DNA from: Variovorax paradoxus
GTDB lineage: Bacteria > Pseudomonadota > Gammaproteobacteria > Burkholderiales > Burkholderiaceae_C
Direction: 5' to 3'
Length of the DNA: 64,000 bases
NCBI RefSeq assembly: GCF_030815975.1
Contig: NZ_JAUSXL010000001.1
Coordinates: 1 to 64,000 of the forward strand
Notes under the pieces: generated by a model
What the model was told of the DNA's origin: nothing
The model's input: the letters and a program-made list of their open reading frames with translations, nothing else
Databases searched by the model: none
Shown here: positions 1-8,847 of the stretch, one piece after another
Position numbering within the stretch: the stretch's first letter is position 1
Layout: each line of letters opens with the position of its first letter
Position numbers and translations under genes: made by a program

Positions 1-56
1 ATGCCTCGGAGCCTCCCACAACTGAAATGAACACAATGTATGTTATGTTAAATTGA

Positions 57-285
57 ACGAGCGATTTGCCACTGGGCATCCGTCACATCCGAACCCGCCC
101 CTACACGCCCAAGGCCAACGGCAAAGCCGAGCGCTTCGTTCAGACGTCCCAGGGAGTGGGCCTATGCCAGACCTTATGAGAGTTCAGAGCAACGCCTGGC
201 CGCCCTGCACGACGCATGGCAAGACTGTCACCGTCATCTCGACACGCTTCAGGACCCCAGGCGGGCGTCGCGCCTGAGTGACTGA
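57..285 (+). pseudogene. IS481-type transposase C-terminal fragment
   Basis: Only the end of an integrase-type transposase remains. From about 57 the frame reads LPLGIRHIRTRPYTPKANGK and continues AERFVQT, the conserved block around the catalytic Glu of IS481-like transposases. After TCC at about 146 one base is missing: the expected REWAYA and the rest up to TGA at 283-285 continue in another frame. An in-frame stop (TGA, 54-56) precedes the fragment, so the DDE N-terminus is gone. The tail overlaps the 3' end of the opposite-strand AraC gene. I could not find terminal inverted repeats. It is a dead relic marking an old insertion or recombination edge. Confidence 0.75.
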
Positions 286-1196
286 GGCGGCTTGTTGAAG
301 CCCCGCACGAACGCCTCGCGAAGATGGCGCCGATCGCGAAAACCCGTTTCGCGTGCGACCACCTCCAGCGGATGGCGGCTGCGCTCGATCATCAAGCGCG
401 CTGCCTCCACGCGCAGACGCTCTACCGCCCTGGCTGGCGACTGGCCGGTCTCGGCCGTGAACACACGGCTGAACTGGCGCGGGCTGAGATTCGCGGCCGC
501 AGCGAGTTCTTCCACGCTCAGCGACTGCGCCAAGTGGCGGCGGGCATGCTCCAGCGCCCGCGCGATGCGGTCCGAGCGCGGCGCGAGATTCAGGATCTCC
601 GAATGCTGCGACTGGCCGCCCGAACGGCGCTGATGCATGACCAGCCTGTGTGCCACCGATCGCGCGACGTCGTCGCCGAGGTCCTTTTCGACGAGGCCGA
701 GCGCCAGGTCCAGTTCCGCCGTCATGCCGGCCGAGGTCCAGATCGGGTCATCGGCGATGAAGATGCGGTCCGGCTCGACCTGGACGTCGGGATGCCGCCG
801 TTGCAGTGCGTCCGCATAAGCCCAGTGCGTCGTGGCGCGTCGCCCTGCCAGCAAGCCGGCCTCGGCCAGAACGAAAGCTCCGGTGCACAGCCCCACGGTC
901 CGACGCGCGCGAGCGCTGCACTTTCGCAACGCATGCAGCAGCTCGGGTGGCGAGGGGGTGGCCAACGGGTCGAGCACGCCCACCACCATCCAGGTGTCGG
1001 CCGTGCTGCGTGCGGTGAAGGGACGCGTCTGCAGGGCCATGCCCAGCGAAGCCTTCACGCTGCCGCCAGGCATCGAGTGGCAAGTCACCTCGTAGAAGGG
1101 CTCGCCCGCCACGACGTTGGCGAACTCGAAGACCGCCTGCGTGGCCAGCGCCATCACCTGAAAGCCGGCCGGCAGGACGTAGCCGATTTTGTGCAT
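249..1196 (-). CDS. GlxA-family AraC-type transcriptional regulator
   Basis: 315 aa. The N-terminal half is a DJ-1/PfpI-like amidotransferase domain with the nucleophile-elbow motif GLCTGAF (Cys near residue 104) and the later TSAGM motif. The C-terminal ~100 residues form an AraC double helix-turn-helix (SVEELAAAANLSPRQFSRVF, then a second HTH ending GFNKPPQSLRR). This is the usual GlxA/FtrA layout, and the length is normal. The start ATG is preceded by CTGGAGATAAAAA, a good ribosome site. It is divergent from the short-chain dehydrogenase at 1304 and shares a promoter region holding a large inverted repeat, so it probably controls that gene. The inducer is unknown. Confidence 0.88.
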   Translation of the reverse strand: MHKIGYVLPAGFQVMALATQAVFEFANVVAGEPFYEVTCHSMPGGSVKASLGMALQTRPFTARSTADTWMVVGVLDPLATPSPPELLHALRKCSARARRTVGLCTGAFVLAEAGLLAGRRATTHWAYADALQRRHPDVQVEPDRIFIADDPIWTSAGMTAELDLALGLVEKDLGDDVARSVAHRLVMHQRRSGGQSQHSEILNLAPRSDRIARALEHARRHLAQSLSVEELAAAANLSPRQFSRVFTAETGQSPARAVERLRVEAARLMIERSRHPLEVVARETGFRDRRHLREAFVRGFNKPPQSLRRDARLGS

Positions 1197-1215
1197 TTTT
1201 TATCTCCAGGGGTAT

Positions 1216-1249
1216 GGCATAAAAAGTGACTATACGCGTCATTTACGCC
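1216..1249. promoter_or_regulatory. Inverted repeat between divergent AraC and SDR genes
   Basis: The spacer holds GGCATAAAAAGTGAC, then TATACGC, then GTCATTTACGCC. The outer GGC(A/G)TAAA and inner TGAC elements are repeated in inverse orientation, with slightly different internal spacing on the two sides. It lies between the AraC start (1196) and the dehydrogenase start (1304), where an operator for the divergent regulator is expected. No binding data; the assignment is inferred from symmetry and position. Confidence 0.4.
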
Positions 1250-1303
1250 ATTCGCCAGACGGCGCAACATACGCTCCATCGCAATCACGAACGGAACACC
1301 ACC

Positions 1304-2104
1304 ATGACGCAGACGAACCCAGGCACCGCCCTCATCACCGGAGCCTCCTCCGGCATCGGCGCCCTCTACGCCGACCGCCTGGCGAGTCGCGGCTACGACC
1401 TCATCCTCGTTGCCCGCAGCCGCGAGCGTTTGAACCCGTTGGCCGGGGAGATCAGCAACCGCCACGGCCGCGCGGTGGAGGTCTTTCCCGCCGACCTGAA
1501 CGACCCGGTGGCGCTGCGCAGCGTGGAAAACAAGCTCAAGGACGATGCGAGCATCACCCTGCTGGTCAACAACGCCGGCATGGGCACACACACGTCGCTG
1601 CTGGAGAGCGACGTGGACCAGATGGTGCGCATGATCGACCTCAACGTGACGGCGCTCACCCGGCTGAGCTACGCGGCGGTGCCAGGCTTCGTGGCACGCG
1701 GCAACGGTGCGTTGATCAACATCGCCTCCATCGCGGCCGTCTCGCCGGAAACCTTGAATGGCGTGTATGGCGGCAGCAAGGCTTTCGTGCTGGCCTTCAG
1801 TCAATCGCTGCAGCACGAACTGGCCGGCAAGGGCGTACGGGTGCAAGCCGTGCTGCCGGGTGCGACGGCCACCGAGTTCTGGGCACGCGGCGGCCTTCCC
1901 GTGGAGCACCTGCCGGCGCAGATCGTGATGCGTGCCGAAGACCTGGTGGACGCCGCCTTGCAGGGCTTCGAGCGCGGCGAGTCGGTGACGCTTCCTGCGC
2001 TGCATGACGGCGCCCTCTGGGACGCCTACGAAGGCGCGCGCAAGGCGATGGCGCCCCACCTCTCCAGCAACGAAGCGGCATCGCGCTACCAGCCCTTGCG
2101 CTGA
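1304..2104 (+). CDS. Short-chain dehydrogenase/reductase
   Basis: 266 aa classical SDR, cytosolic. It has the NAD(P)-binding motif TGASSGIG at residues 12-19, the NNAG motif, and the catalytic YGGSK (Tyr155, Lys159) with a preceding Ser. An upstream in-frame ATG exists at 1226, but it would place the 1216-1249 inverted repeat partly inside the coding region and the extra residues do not look like SDR sequence, so I chose 1304. It resembles the DltE/YqjQ-like SDR group; the substrate cannot be read from sequence. It is likely controlled by the divergent GlxA-type regulator. Confidence 0.85.
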   Translation: MTQTNPGTALITGASSGIGALYADRLASRGYDLILVARSRERLNPLAGEISNRHGRAVEVFPADLNDPVALRSVENKLKDDASITLLVNNAGMGTHTSLLESDVDQMVRMIDLNVTALTRLSYAAVPGFVARGNGALINIASIAAVSPETLNGVYGGSKAFVLAFSQSLQHELAGKGVRVQAVLPGATATEFWARGGLPVEHLPAQIVMRAEDLVDAALQGFERGESVTLPALHDGALWDAYEGARKAMAPHLSSNEAASRYQPLR

Positions 2105-2232
2105 GTGGCCGTATCGCATTCGAACCGCGCCCGCTCTGGCATCAGCATGAAGGCGCGTTGAGTGCGCCAGTAAGCATGCATCCATCCATGGCCCCGGGGC
2201 CACGCCCTCTGAAAATTCAAGGAAATCCCACC

Positions 2233-3150
2233 GTGCCACCAACCAGCAATGATCCACTTTCCTCCGACATCAGGATTCCCGGAACCGGGGAACACTTTCT
2301 GGATCTGCTCGGATCAAACGGGGGAAGCCTGGGGCGATTGCGCTATCTCTCGGGCGGAATGGGGCCACCATTGGTCCTGCTGCACACCGTGCGCACCCAG
2401 GCCGAGCACTTCCGTCACCTCATCCCGCTGGTCCGGGAGCGGTACACGGTGTATGCGCTCGATCTCCCAGGCATGGGCTACTCGCAGATCGTGCCGGGCG
2501 CCTCCTATGAGGAGCCGGCCATGCGCGAGGCGGTCAAGAGCCTCATCACTCGACTCGACCTGCGCGACGTAACACTGCTCGGCGAGTCGATGGGCGCGAC
2601 GCTCGCCCTCACCACCGCGGCCGATCTGCCCGAGAGAGTGCGGCGTGTCGTGGCGATCAATGCCTACGACTACGCGGGCGGCATCGCGCGGTCCAGCCTG
2701 CTGGCCCGGTTCATCGTGACCGGCGCGCTGGCGCCGGGTATCGGCCAGACCATCGCGGGCGTCGAACCCAAGCCGATCGTACGCGCCGTGCTCCGCGGGG
2801 GCCTCGGCAACACGGCCGCCCTGCGAGATGACTACCTCGATGAACTGTTGAAGGTCGGACGTCGGTCCGGCTATCCGGTCGTCGCCCGCGCGGTGTACGG
2901 CAACCTGCCCAGCCTCATCGCGGCCCGCGCCCGCTACCCCGAGGTCAGCGCACCCGTTCATCTCATCTACGGAGAGAAGGATTGGTCACGACCTTCCGAC
3001 CGACAAGCCAACAAGCATCTCCTCCCCGCGGCCGGCTTTGTCCAGGTGCCTGGCGCCGGTCACTTCATTGTTCTCGAGAGGCCGGACGTGCCCGCCAAGG
3101 TGTTGAACGACGCGATGCGACTCGAGAGCGTTCCGAAGGCCGCAGCCTGA
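2233..3150 (+). CDS. Alpha/beta-fold hydrolase
   Basis: About 305 aa from the GTG at 2233, which has AAGGA nine bases upstream. The frame is open back to a TTG at 2158, with ATGs at 2176 and 2188 that lack a clear ribosome site. The catalytic triad is visible: Ser119 in GESMG, Asp250 in YGEKD and His277 in GAGHF, plus the oxyanion-region LLHTVR. This is the MhpC/haloalkane dehalogenase-like superfamily; no signal peptide from the chosen start. The substrate is unknown. It follows the SDR on the same strand after about 130 bases, so co-transcription is possible but not evident. Confidence 0.8.
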   Translation: MPPTSNDPLSSDIRIPGTGEHFLDLLGSNGGSLGRLRYLSGGMGPPLVLLHTVRTQAEHFRHLIPLVRERYTVYALDLPGMGYSQIVPGASYEEPAMREAVKSLITRLDLRDVTLLGESMGATLALTTAADLPERVRRVVAINAYDYAGGIARSSLLARFIVTGALAPGIGQTIAGVEPKPIVRAVLRGGLGNTAALRDDYLDELLKVGRRSGYPVVARAVYGNLPSLIAARARYPEVSAPVHLIYGEKDWSRPSDRQANKHLLPAAGFVQVPGAGHFIVLERPDVPAKVLNDAMRLESVPKAAA

Positions 3151-3481
3151 TGCCGCTCGACGCGAAATCCCCTTCCTCAACCCGAGGCGCAACATGCTCG
3201 ACACTCGGCCTCGGGCAGTTCATCGACATCGACATCGGCAGTCGGGTGACGAGCGAGTGGACCGCAATCGCACAGCCCCATTTAGTGCAGTCGCCGTAAA
3301 GAAGCGCAAGGCCGCTACGAGCGGCTGAGCGGGCCGGCTGTAGTCGGCAGCCGCCCAGTGTTCGATCACCCCTCCCCCTCTTCCTCCGTCGCCGCAAATA
3401 TCGGCCGCCACGACCAGTTGGTGCTCCGGTCCGTGTTGCTCGCCAACTTGTATGTGATGCGCACGAGACCTGTGTATGGCC
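3151..3481. other. 331-base intergenic spacer with two stem-loops
   Basis: No convincing gene. It lies between convergent genes (hydrolase on plus, gudD on minus). Two short perfect hairpins are visible: GCCGCT-ACG-AGCGGC at 3311-3325 and CGGCTG-N7-CAGCCG at 3335-3353. Neither has a following T-tract, so they are at best weak terminators for one of the converging units. Confidence 0.4.
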
Positions 3482-4838
3482 TCAGCGCACCATGCAGGGA
3501 CGCTTGTTATCGAATGCCCACCCCGGGATCAGGTATTGCATCGCCTGCGCATCGTTGCGCGCGCCCAGGCCATGCTTCAGGTACAGCTGGTGCGCCTTCT
3601 CGACCTCGTCCATGTCGAGCTCCACGCCCAGGCCGCCGCGCGTCGGCACCTTCACGAAGCCGCCCTCGATCTGCAGCGGCGCCTTGGTCAGGCGCTGGCC
3701 GTCCTGCCAGATCCAGTGGGTGTCGATGGCCGTGACCTTGCCGGGTGCCGCAGCGGCCACATGCGTGAACATGGCCAGCGACACGTCGAAGTGGTTGTTC
3801 GAATGCGAGCCCCAGGTCAGGCCCCAGGCCTGGCACAGCTGCGCCACGCGCACCGAGCCCTGCATCGTCCAGAAGTGCGGATCGGCCAGCGGAATGTCGA
3901 CCGACTGCAGTGAAAGGCTGTGCACCATCTCGCGCCAGTCGGTCGCGACCATGTTGGTGGCGGTCGGAAGACCCGTGGCGCGGCGGAACTCGGCCATCAC
4001 CCTCGCGGCCCGAGAACACGCCTTCGGCGCCGCAGGGGTCTTCGGCATAGGCCATGACGCCATGCAGGTCGCGGCAGAGACGGATGGCGTCCTGCAGCAG
4101 CCAGCCGCCGTTCGGGTCGAGCGTGACACGCGCCTTGGGAAAGCGCTCGTGCAGCGCACGGATGGCTTCGACCTCTTCCTCGCCGCGCAGCACGCCGCCC
4201 TTGAGCTTGAAGTCGGTAAAACCGTAGCGCGCATGCGTGGCCTCGGCCAGGCGCACGATGGCCTCGGGCGTCATGGCTTCTTCATGGCGCAGGCGAAACC
4301 AGTCGTCGCCGGCGCCCGGATCGCTCTCGTAGGGCAGATCGGTCTTGGTGCGGTCGCCCACATAGAACAGGTAGCCGAGCATCTGCACCGCATCGCGCTG
4401 CTGGCCTTCGCCGAGCAGGGCCGCCACCGGCACCTCGAGATGCTGGCCCAGCAGGTCGAGCAGCGCCGCCTCGACGGCGGTGACCGCATGGATGGTCACG
4501 CGCAGGTCGAAGGTCTGCTGGCCGCGGCCGCCGCTGTCGCGGTTGGCAAACGCGCTGCGCAGGCTGTTGAGCACGGCGTTGTGGCGGCCGATGGGCTGGC
4601 CCACGATGAGGCCGCGCGCATCTTCGAGCGTCTGGCGGATCTTCTCGCCGCCCGGCACTTCGCCGACACCGGTGTGGCCCGCGCTGTCGGTCAGGATCAG
4701 CAGGTTGCGCGTGAAGAACGGGCCGTGCGCGCCGCTGAGGTTCATCAGCATGCTGTCGTGGCCCGCGACGGGCACCACGCGCATGCCGGTGACGACGGGG
4801 CTGGAGAACGAAAGAGAGGAGGACTGAAGTGTCGTCAT
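3482..4838 (-). pseudogene. gudD: D-glucarate (galactarate) dehydratase, frameshifted
   Basis: Enolase-superfamily glucarate dehydratase, converting D-glucarate or galactarate to 5-dehydro-4-deoxyglucarate. The upstream frame carries the N-terminal capping domain ([16 protein letters not shown]) and, around residues 205-210, the base pair of lysines in FKLKGG, then DPNGGW and the metal ligand in EDPCGAE. The downstream frame carries [16 protein letters not shown] with the catalytic His, and the normal C-terminus. The two frames are joined by one extra base in the CCC at 4000-4002 (sense GAGGGTG where GAGGTG is expected). Otherwise it is full length (about 450 aa). Either a recent pseudogene or a sequence error; no other lesion is seen. 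Last gene of the kdgD-Bug-gudD operon. Confidence 0.88.
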
Positions 4839-4882
4839 GGGTTCAGTGAAGGAGAAGGGTCCGCAGCGTGGACCCGTGGCTG

Positions 4883-5845
4883 TCAATCGGCGGTGATCTT
4901 GCGTGTCTCGATGAGCGTCTTCCAGCGGGTCCATTCCCGGGCCTGGAAGGCCGTGAACTCGGCCGGCGTGCTGGCGACGATCTCCAGGCCCTGCTCCACC
5001 ATGCGCTTCTTCACCTCCGGGTCGTTGATGGCGGCAATGGCGGCCGCGGCGAGCTTCTCCTTGACGGCCGGCGGCAAGCCCTTCGGCGCCGCGAGACCTT
5101 GCCAGGAATAGACCTCGGCCCCCTTTACACCGGCCTCGGCCAGCGTCGGCACATTGGGCAGGACGGGGGAGCGCTTGTCGCCTGTCACGGCGATCGCGTG
5201 GAGTTTGCCGGCCTTGATGTGCTGGAGCACGGCATTGACGTTCTGGAACGAGAAGTTCACCTGGTTGCCCAGCAGGTCGTTGATCGCAGGCGCGCCGCCC
5301 TTGTAGGGAATGTGGAGTCCCTCGGTCTGGGTCTGCTGCCAGAAGACCTCGGCCGACAGATGGTCCGACGAACCGTTGCCCGAACTCGCGAAGCTCACCT
5401 TGCCCGGGTTCGCCTTCAACTCGGCAATCACTTCGGCCACGGTGCGCGCCTTCTGTCCGGGGCTGGCGACCAGCACGTTCGGCGCCTGGACCGGGACGCT
5501 GATGTAGTCGAAATCCTTGGTCGCGTCGTATGGCACGCTCTTTTGCAGGTGCGGCGTCACGACGAAGGCACCGAGCGAAGAGACCAGCAAGGTGTAGCCG
5601 TCCGGCGCCGCGCGCTTCACGAAACCGGCGCCGATCGTGCCCGTGGCGCCCGGCTTGTTGTCGACAAGGAAGGTCTGCCCGAACTTGGTCTGCATCTGCA
5701 ATGCCATCGCGCGCGCCACCATGTCGGTCGATCCGCCGGCCGGGAATGGCACGACGATGGTCACGGGCTTTTCAGGCCAGTTCGCCGTCTGCGCAAAAGC
5801 GGCCATCGAAACCGAGCAGGCCAATGCAATCAAGAGTTTTTTCAT
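4883..5845 (-). CDS. Bug-family tricarboxylate-type periplasmic binding protein
   Basis: 320 aa. The start [20 protein letters not shown] is a clear Sec signal peptide cleaved after AFA. The mature part has the Bug/TctC signatures: [19 protein letters not shown], a KPGATGTIG loop, the [15 protein letters not shown] motif and a C-terminal WTRWKTLI. Such receptors capture carboxylated solutes in the periplasm, usually for a TctAB permease encoded elsewhere; none is in this window. Its position between kdgD and gudD suggests glucarate or galactarate as ligand. The 30-base gap to kdgD and 44-base gap to gudD fit one operon. Confidence 0.9.
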   Translation of the reverse strand: MKKLLIALACSVSMAAFAQTANWPEKPVTIVVPFPAGGSTDMVARAMALQMQTKFGQTFLVDNKPGATGTIGAGFVKRAAPDGYTLLVSSLGAFVVTPHLQKSVPYDATKDFDYISVPVQAPNVLVASPGQKARTVAEVIAELKANPGKVSFASSGNGSSDHLSAEVFWQQTQTEGLHIPYKGGAPAINDLLGNQVNFSFQNVNAVLQHIKAGKLHAIAVTGDKRSPVLPNVPTLAEAGVKGAEVYSWQGLAAPKGLPPAVKEKLAAAAIAAINDPEVKKRMVEQGLEIVASTPAEFTAFQAREWTRWKTLIETRKITAD

Positions 5846-5874
5846 GATGTCTCCGTTGGATGGATGGAGGGGAA

Positions 5875-6786
5875 TTACTGCGGGCCGAGCGCGTCGATCA
5901 GCGCCTTGAGCTGTTCCATCTCGGCGGGCTTCAGATCGGTCAGCGGTGCGCGCACCGGGCCGGCGTCGTGGCCGACGATCTTGGCGCCGGCCTTGACGAT
6001 GCTCACGGCATAGCCGGGCACGCGGTTGCGCAGTTCGAGGTAGGGCATGAAGAAGTTCTTCAGCAGGCGGTGCTGCGTGGGCAGGTCGTCGTTCGCGACC
6101 GCATGATAGAAGTCCATCGCCGTCTTCGGAATGAAGTTGAAGACCGCCGACGAGTACACGGGCGTGCCCATCGCCTTGTAGGCCGCGGCATAGACCTCGG
6201 CCGTGGGCAGGCCGCCCAGGTAGGCGAAGCGCTCGCCCATGCGCTGGTAGATGGCCACCATGGCCTCGATGTCGCCCACGCCGTCCTTGAAGCCCACCAG
6301 GTTGGGGTTGCGCTCGGCCAGGCCGGCCAGCGTGTCGGGCTGGAGGCGGCTGCTGGCGCGGTTGTAGACGATCACGCCGAACTTCACGCTCTTGCACACG
6401 GCTTCCACGTGCGCGGCCAGGCCTTCCTGGCCGGCTTCGGTCAGGTAGTGCGGCAGCAGCAGGATGCCGTGGGCGCCGGCCTTCTCGGCCGCCTGTGCGC
6501 ACTGGATCGCAAAGCGCGTGGGGCCGCCGGCGCCGGCAATGATCGGCACCACGCCGCGGCAGGTGTCGACCGCGGTCTGGATGATGCCGGGGTATTCGTC
6601 GCCGGTCAGCGAGAAGAATTCACCGGTGCCGCCGGCCGCGAACAGCGCGCTCGCGCCGTAGGGAGCAAGCCACTCGAGACGCTGCTCGTAGCCCTTCTTG
6701 TGGAAGTCGCCGTTCGCGTTGAAGTCGGTCAACGGGAACGAGAGCAGGCCGGAGCCCATGATGGATTTGAGTTCTTGAGGGTTCAT
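5875..6786 (-). CDS. kdgD: 5-dehydro-4-deoxyglucarate dehydratase
   Basis: 303 aa member of the DapA/N-acetylneuraminate lyase TIM-barrel family. It dehydrates and decarboxylates 5-keto-4-deoxy-D-glucarate to 2-oxoglutarate semialdehyde, the step after GudD. Visible: [10 protein letters not shown] (the dicarboxylate-binding loop), VYNRAS with the conserved Tyr, and GFKDG with the Schiff-base Lys. The start ATG at 6786 ([11 protein letters not shown]) is preceded by GGAG at good spacing; the frame continues upstream to 6864 but without family residues. First gene of the minus-strand glucarate operon. The next enzyme, 2-oxoglutarate semialdehyde dehydrogenase, is not in the window. A perfect LacI-type palindrome lies about 80 bases upstream. 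Confidence 0.92.
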   Translation of the reverse strand: MNPQELKSIMGSGLLSFPLTDFNANGDFHKKGYEQRLEWLAPYGASALFAAGGTGEFFSLTGDEYPGIIQTAVDTCRGVVPIIAGAGGPTRFAIQCAQAAEKAGAHGILLLPHYLTEAGQEGLAAHVEAVCKSVKFGVIVYNRASSRLQPDTLAGLAERNPNLVGFKDGVGDIEAMVAIYQRMGERFAYLGGLPTAEVYAAAYKAMGTPVYSSAVFNFIPKTAMDFYHAVANDDLPTQHRLLKNFFMPYLELRNRVPGYAVSIVKAGAKIVGHDAGPVRAPLTDLKPAEMEQLKALIDALGPQ

Positions 6787-6864
6787 GAGGATGGCTCCAA
6801 ACGGAGCTGAATGTGCCTGACAGGAGAACCTCGCGCGGCGGTTGCCATGCGATCTGCACGCCAC

Positions 6865-6880
6865 ATGTTAACGTTAACAT
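6865..6880. promoter_or_regulatory. LacI-type operator upstream of kdgD
   Basis: ATGTTAACGTTAACAT is a perfect 16-base palindrome with a central CG, the hallmark of LacI/GalR-family operators. It lies in the kdgD promoter region. A second, imperfect copy occurs at about 7023-7039 in front of the divergent lipoprotein gene. The two LacI regulators at 12121-14312 are the obvious candidates to bind it. Confidence 0.65.
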
Positions 6881-6892
6881 TCAAATTTCTTC

Positions 6893-6908
6893 TTGGGGCT
6901 AACCCCAA
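6893..6908. promoter_or_regulatory. Inverted repeat in the kdgD/esterase intergenic region
   Basis: TTGGGG-CTAA-CCCCAA, perfect 6-base arms. It lies 12 bases from the 6865-6880 operator. It could be a second protein-binding site or a small hairpin; no direct evidence of function. Confidence 0.3.
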
Positions 6909-7022
6909 TCTGCCTGGCGAGCGCCAAGTGGGCGCCCTGCCCTCGCTTCCCGCTGGGAAAAGAATTCCTCGCTGCCGGGTTTATCCGAATGAACGCCCAA
7001 TTTGGTTGCGCTAACAATTCAA

Positions 7023-7039
7023 TTTGTTAACGATAACTT
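7023..7039. promoter_or_regulatory. Second LacI-type operator, upstream of the lipoprotein esterase
   Basis: TTTGTTAACGATAACTT contains GTTAACGATAAC (7026-7037), matching the perfect operator core GTTAACGTTAAC at 6867-6878 except for one base. It is about 40 bases before the ATG at 7078, where it could overlap the promoter. Paired sites in one divergent region suggest joint control of the glucarate operon and the lipoprotein genes, possibly by looping (159 bases centre to centre). Confidence 0.55.
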
Positions 7040-7077
7040 CCCCGCATCGGCGGCGGGCAATCAACAGGAGACAAGGA

Positions 7078-8823
7078 ATGAAGAAATTCACGATGCTTGC
7101 GGCTGCATCGGTCGTGCTCTCAGGATGCGGTGGTGGCGGGTCGAACGGATACGCCTTCATTCCTGCCCCTGCGGCACCTCCGCCAGCCCAGGCGACGGTG
7201 ACCGACGACTGCGCCGCCTTGCCGGGCGCGACAGCCGCCCCTTCCTCAGCAGCACTTCCACTGGTCCTGCAGACAATCAACGTCAATGGCGAGGATCGGC
7301 AGTATTACGAGTACGCGCCCCGCGACGTCGCCGCCCTTCGCGACCAGGATGCCAGAGGTGTGGAAGTGGTCGTCTCGTTGCATCGGGCGGGGCAATCCGC
7401 GGAAGACAACGCCCGTCTCACCGGCTGGCCCACGCTCGCCGAAGAGAAGGGCTTCGTCGCGATCTTTCCGGTGGCCAAGCCAACAGGCTGGAACACGGCC
7501 AAGGACACGGCCCGATCCGACGACCACGCGTTCATCGTCGCAGCGGCCGCAGCCGTGCGCACGCGCCACGGGCTTCCGTCGACGATGTCCACTTTCCTGA
7601 CCGGCGCAGGATCCGGCGGCGCGATGGCGCAAGAGCTTGCCATGCGCGAGCTCGGCGTCATGGCCACCGGCGTCGCGTCGTTCGGCGCCGCCGCCGAACC
7701 GGCAACGCTCAATCTCTCCGCGGAAAGTCTGCCCAAGACCGCCATGGCCGTCTGGCAGTTCCAGTGCGGCGCCGACCCATTTGCCAAGCAGACGGGCTTC
7801 TGGCGGCAGGCGAATGCGACGGATGCACAAAACCAGCAGGCAGTTGGCGACCTTCCGACGGTGACGGATTTCGTGAAGGACAACCCGGTCCAGCAAGTCA
7901 GGCTGTCACGGCTCGACCGTCCGGCGGAGTCGGCCGCGATCTCGAGGCTGGTCTGGGAAGAGCTGTTCGGCAAGGTGGTGCGCTTCCCGGACAACAAGTC
8001 CTACAACGGAACGCTGCATGCGGAAAAAAGCATCGCGGACATGGGGCTCACGGAAACGATCAAGAGCCTGCGCCCGGGCGAGCCGCGGCGCTGGTTGACG
8101 TATGTCCCTCCGCAATATCAGAAGCTGGTGGCGGAAGGAAAGAAGCTTCCGCTGCTGTTCTCGTTTCACGGCCGCAATGGGTCGGCTCGCTTCCAGGCGC
8201 AGATCTCGGAGTGGCACGACGTTGCGCGCGACGAAGGCTTCATCGTTGTGTATCCGCATGGTCTCAAGGCGACCTGGACGACATCGATCGATGCAGACAA
8301 TCCCGACGTCCAGTTCTTCCTCGACCTGCTCGCGGAGATGAAGAAGACCTACCAGATCGACGATGGCCGTGTCTTCCTGAACGGATCGTCGCAGGGTACC
8401 GCGCTCACGAACCGCATCGCGGTCCAACACCCGCAACTGTTCGCAGCGATCGCGCCTTGCTACTCGGGGCACCTCTCGGCCGCCAGCTATGCGAACGCCA
8501 TTGTGCGAACCGACATCGCGCTGCCGGTGTGGCAATGCCGGGGGGAGCAGGAACTGCCGACCGAATTCCCCGGGGGCACCGCGGGCGAAACGGCCGCGAG
8601 GACGTTCTGGCGTGAAACCGTCAACCAGAACTTCTCCTCGCCGGCCATTGCGATCGACGGGCGGCGCACGACCGAGATCTGGAACAGCGGGCGCGCGGAG
8701 TACCGCTGGCAGATCACGTCGGACATCGGCCATGCGTGGCATCCGGGCCAGGCCCGAAAGATGTGGGACGAGATGCTCAAGCGCTATCGACGCAACCCCG
8801 ATGGCTCCTTGCAACACCTTTGA
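7078..8823 (+). CDS. Lipoprotein with two PHB-depolymerase/LpqC-like esterase domains
   Basis: 581 aa. MKKFTMLAAASVVLSGC is a lipoprotein signal with lipobox LSGC, followed by a Gly-rich linker and a Pro/Ala stretch. Two copies of an alpha/beta-hydrolase fold of the PHB-depolymerase/feruloyl-esterase type follow: residues ~60-270 with GAGSGGAM (Ser ~179), and residues ~330-575 with LLFSFHGRNGSA, NGSSQGTAL (Ser ~437) and a late DIGHAW (His ~550). The first copy has SLHRAG in place of the usual HG oxyanion motif and I see no late His, so it may be inactive. The ribosome site AGGAGACAAGGA decides the ATG at 7078. The substrate is probably an ester outside the cytoplasm. Co-regulation with glucarate genes is inferred from the operators. 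Confidence 0.78.
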   Translation: MKKFTMLAAASVVLSGCGGGGSNGYAFIPAPAAPPPAQATVTDDCAALPGATAAPSSAALPLVLQTINVNGEDRQYYEYAPRDVAALRDQDARGVEVVVSLHRAGQSAEDNARLTGWPTLAEEKGFVAIFPVAKPTGWNTAKDTARSDDHAFIVAAAAAVRTRHGLPSTMSTFLTGAGSGGAMAQELAMRELGVMATGVASFGAAAEPATLNLSAESLPKTAMAVWQFQCGADPFAKQTGFWRQANATDAQNQQAVGDLPTVTDFVKDNPVQQVRLSRLDRPAESAAISRLVWEELFGKVVRFPDNKSYNGTLHAEKSIADMGLTETIKSLRPGEPRRWLTYVPPQYQKLVAEGKKLPLLFSFHGRNGSARFQAQISEWHDVARDEGFIVVYPHGLKATWTTSIDADNPDVQFFLDLLAEMKKTYQIDDGRVFLNGSSQGTALTNRIAVQHPQLFAAIAPCYSGHLSAASYANAIVRTDIALPVWQCRGEQELPTEFPGGTAGETAARTFWRETVNQNFSSPAIAIDGRRTTEIWNSGRAEYRWQITSDIGHAWHPGQARKMWDEMLKRYRRNPDGSLQHL

Positions 8824-8847
8824 AGCCCGTGGCATTGGAGATCCATC

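Noticed and set aside
1154..2257. 367-codon minus-strand frame opposite the SDR
   Set aside because: No family features; overlaps the SDR, the promoter spacer and the AraC start.
4883..6502. Apparent 539-residue Bug protein
   Set aside because: The first 220 residues are kdgD in another frame; the signal peptide starts at 5845.
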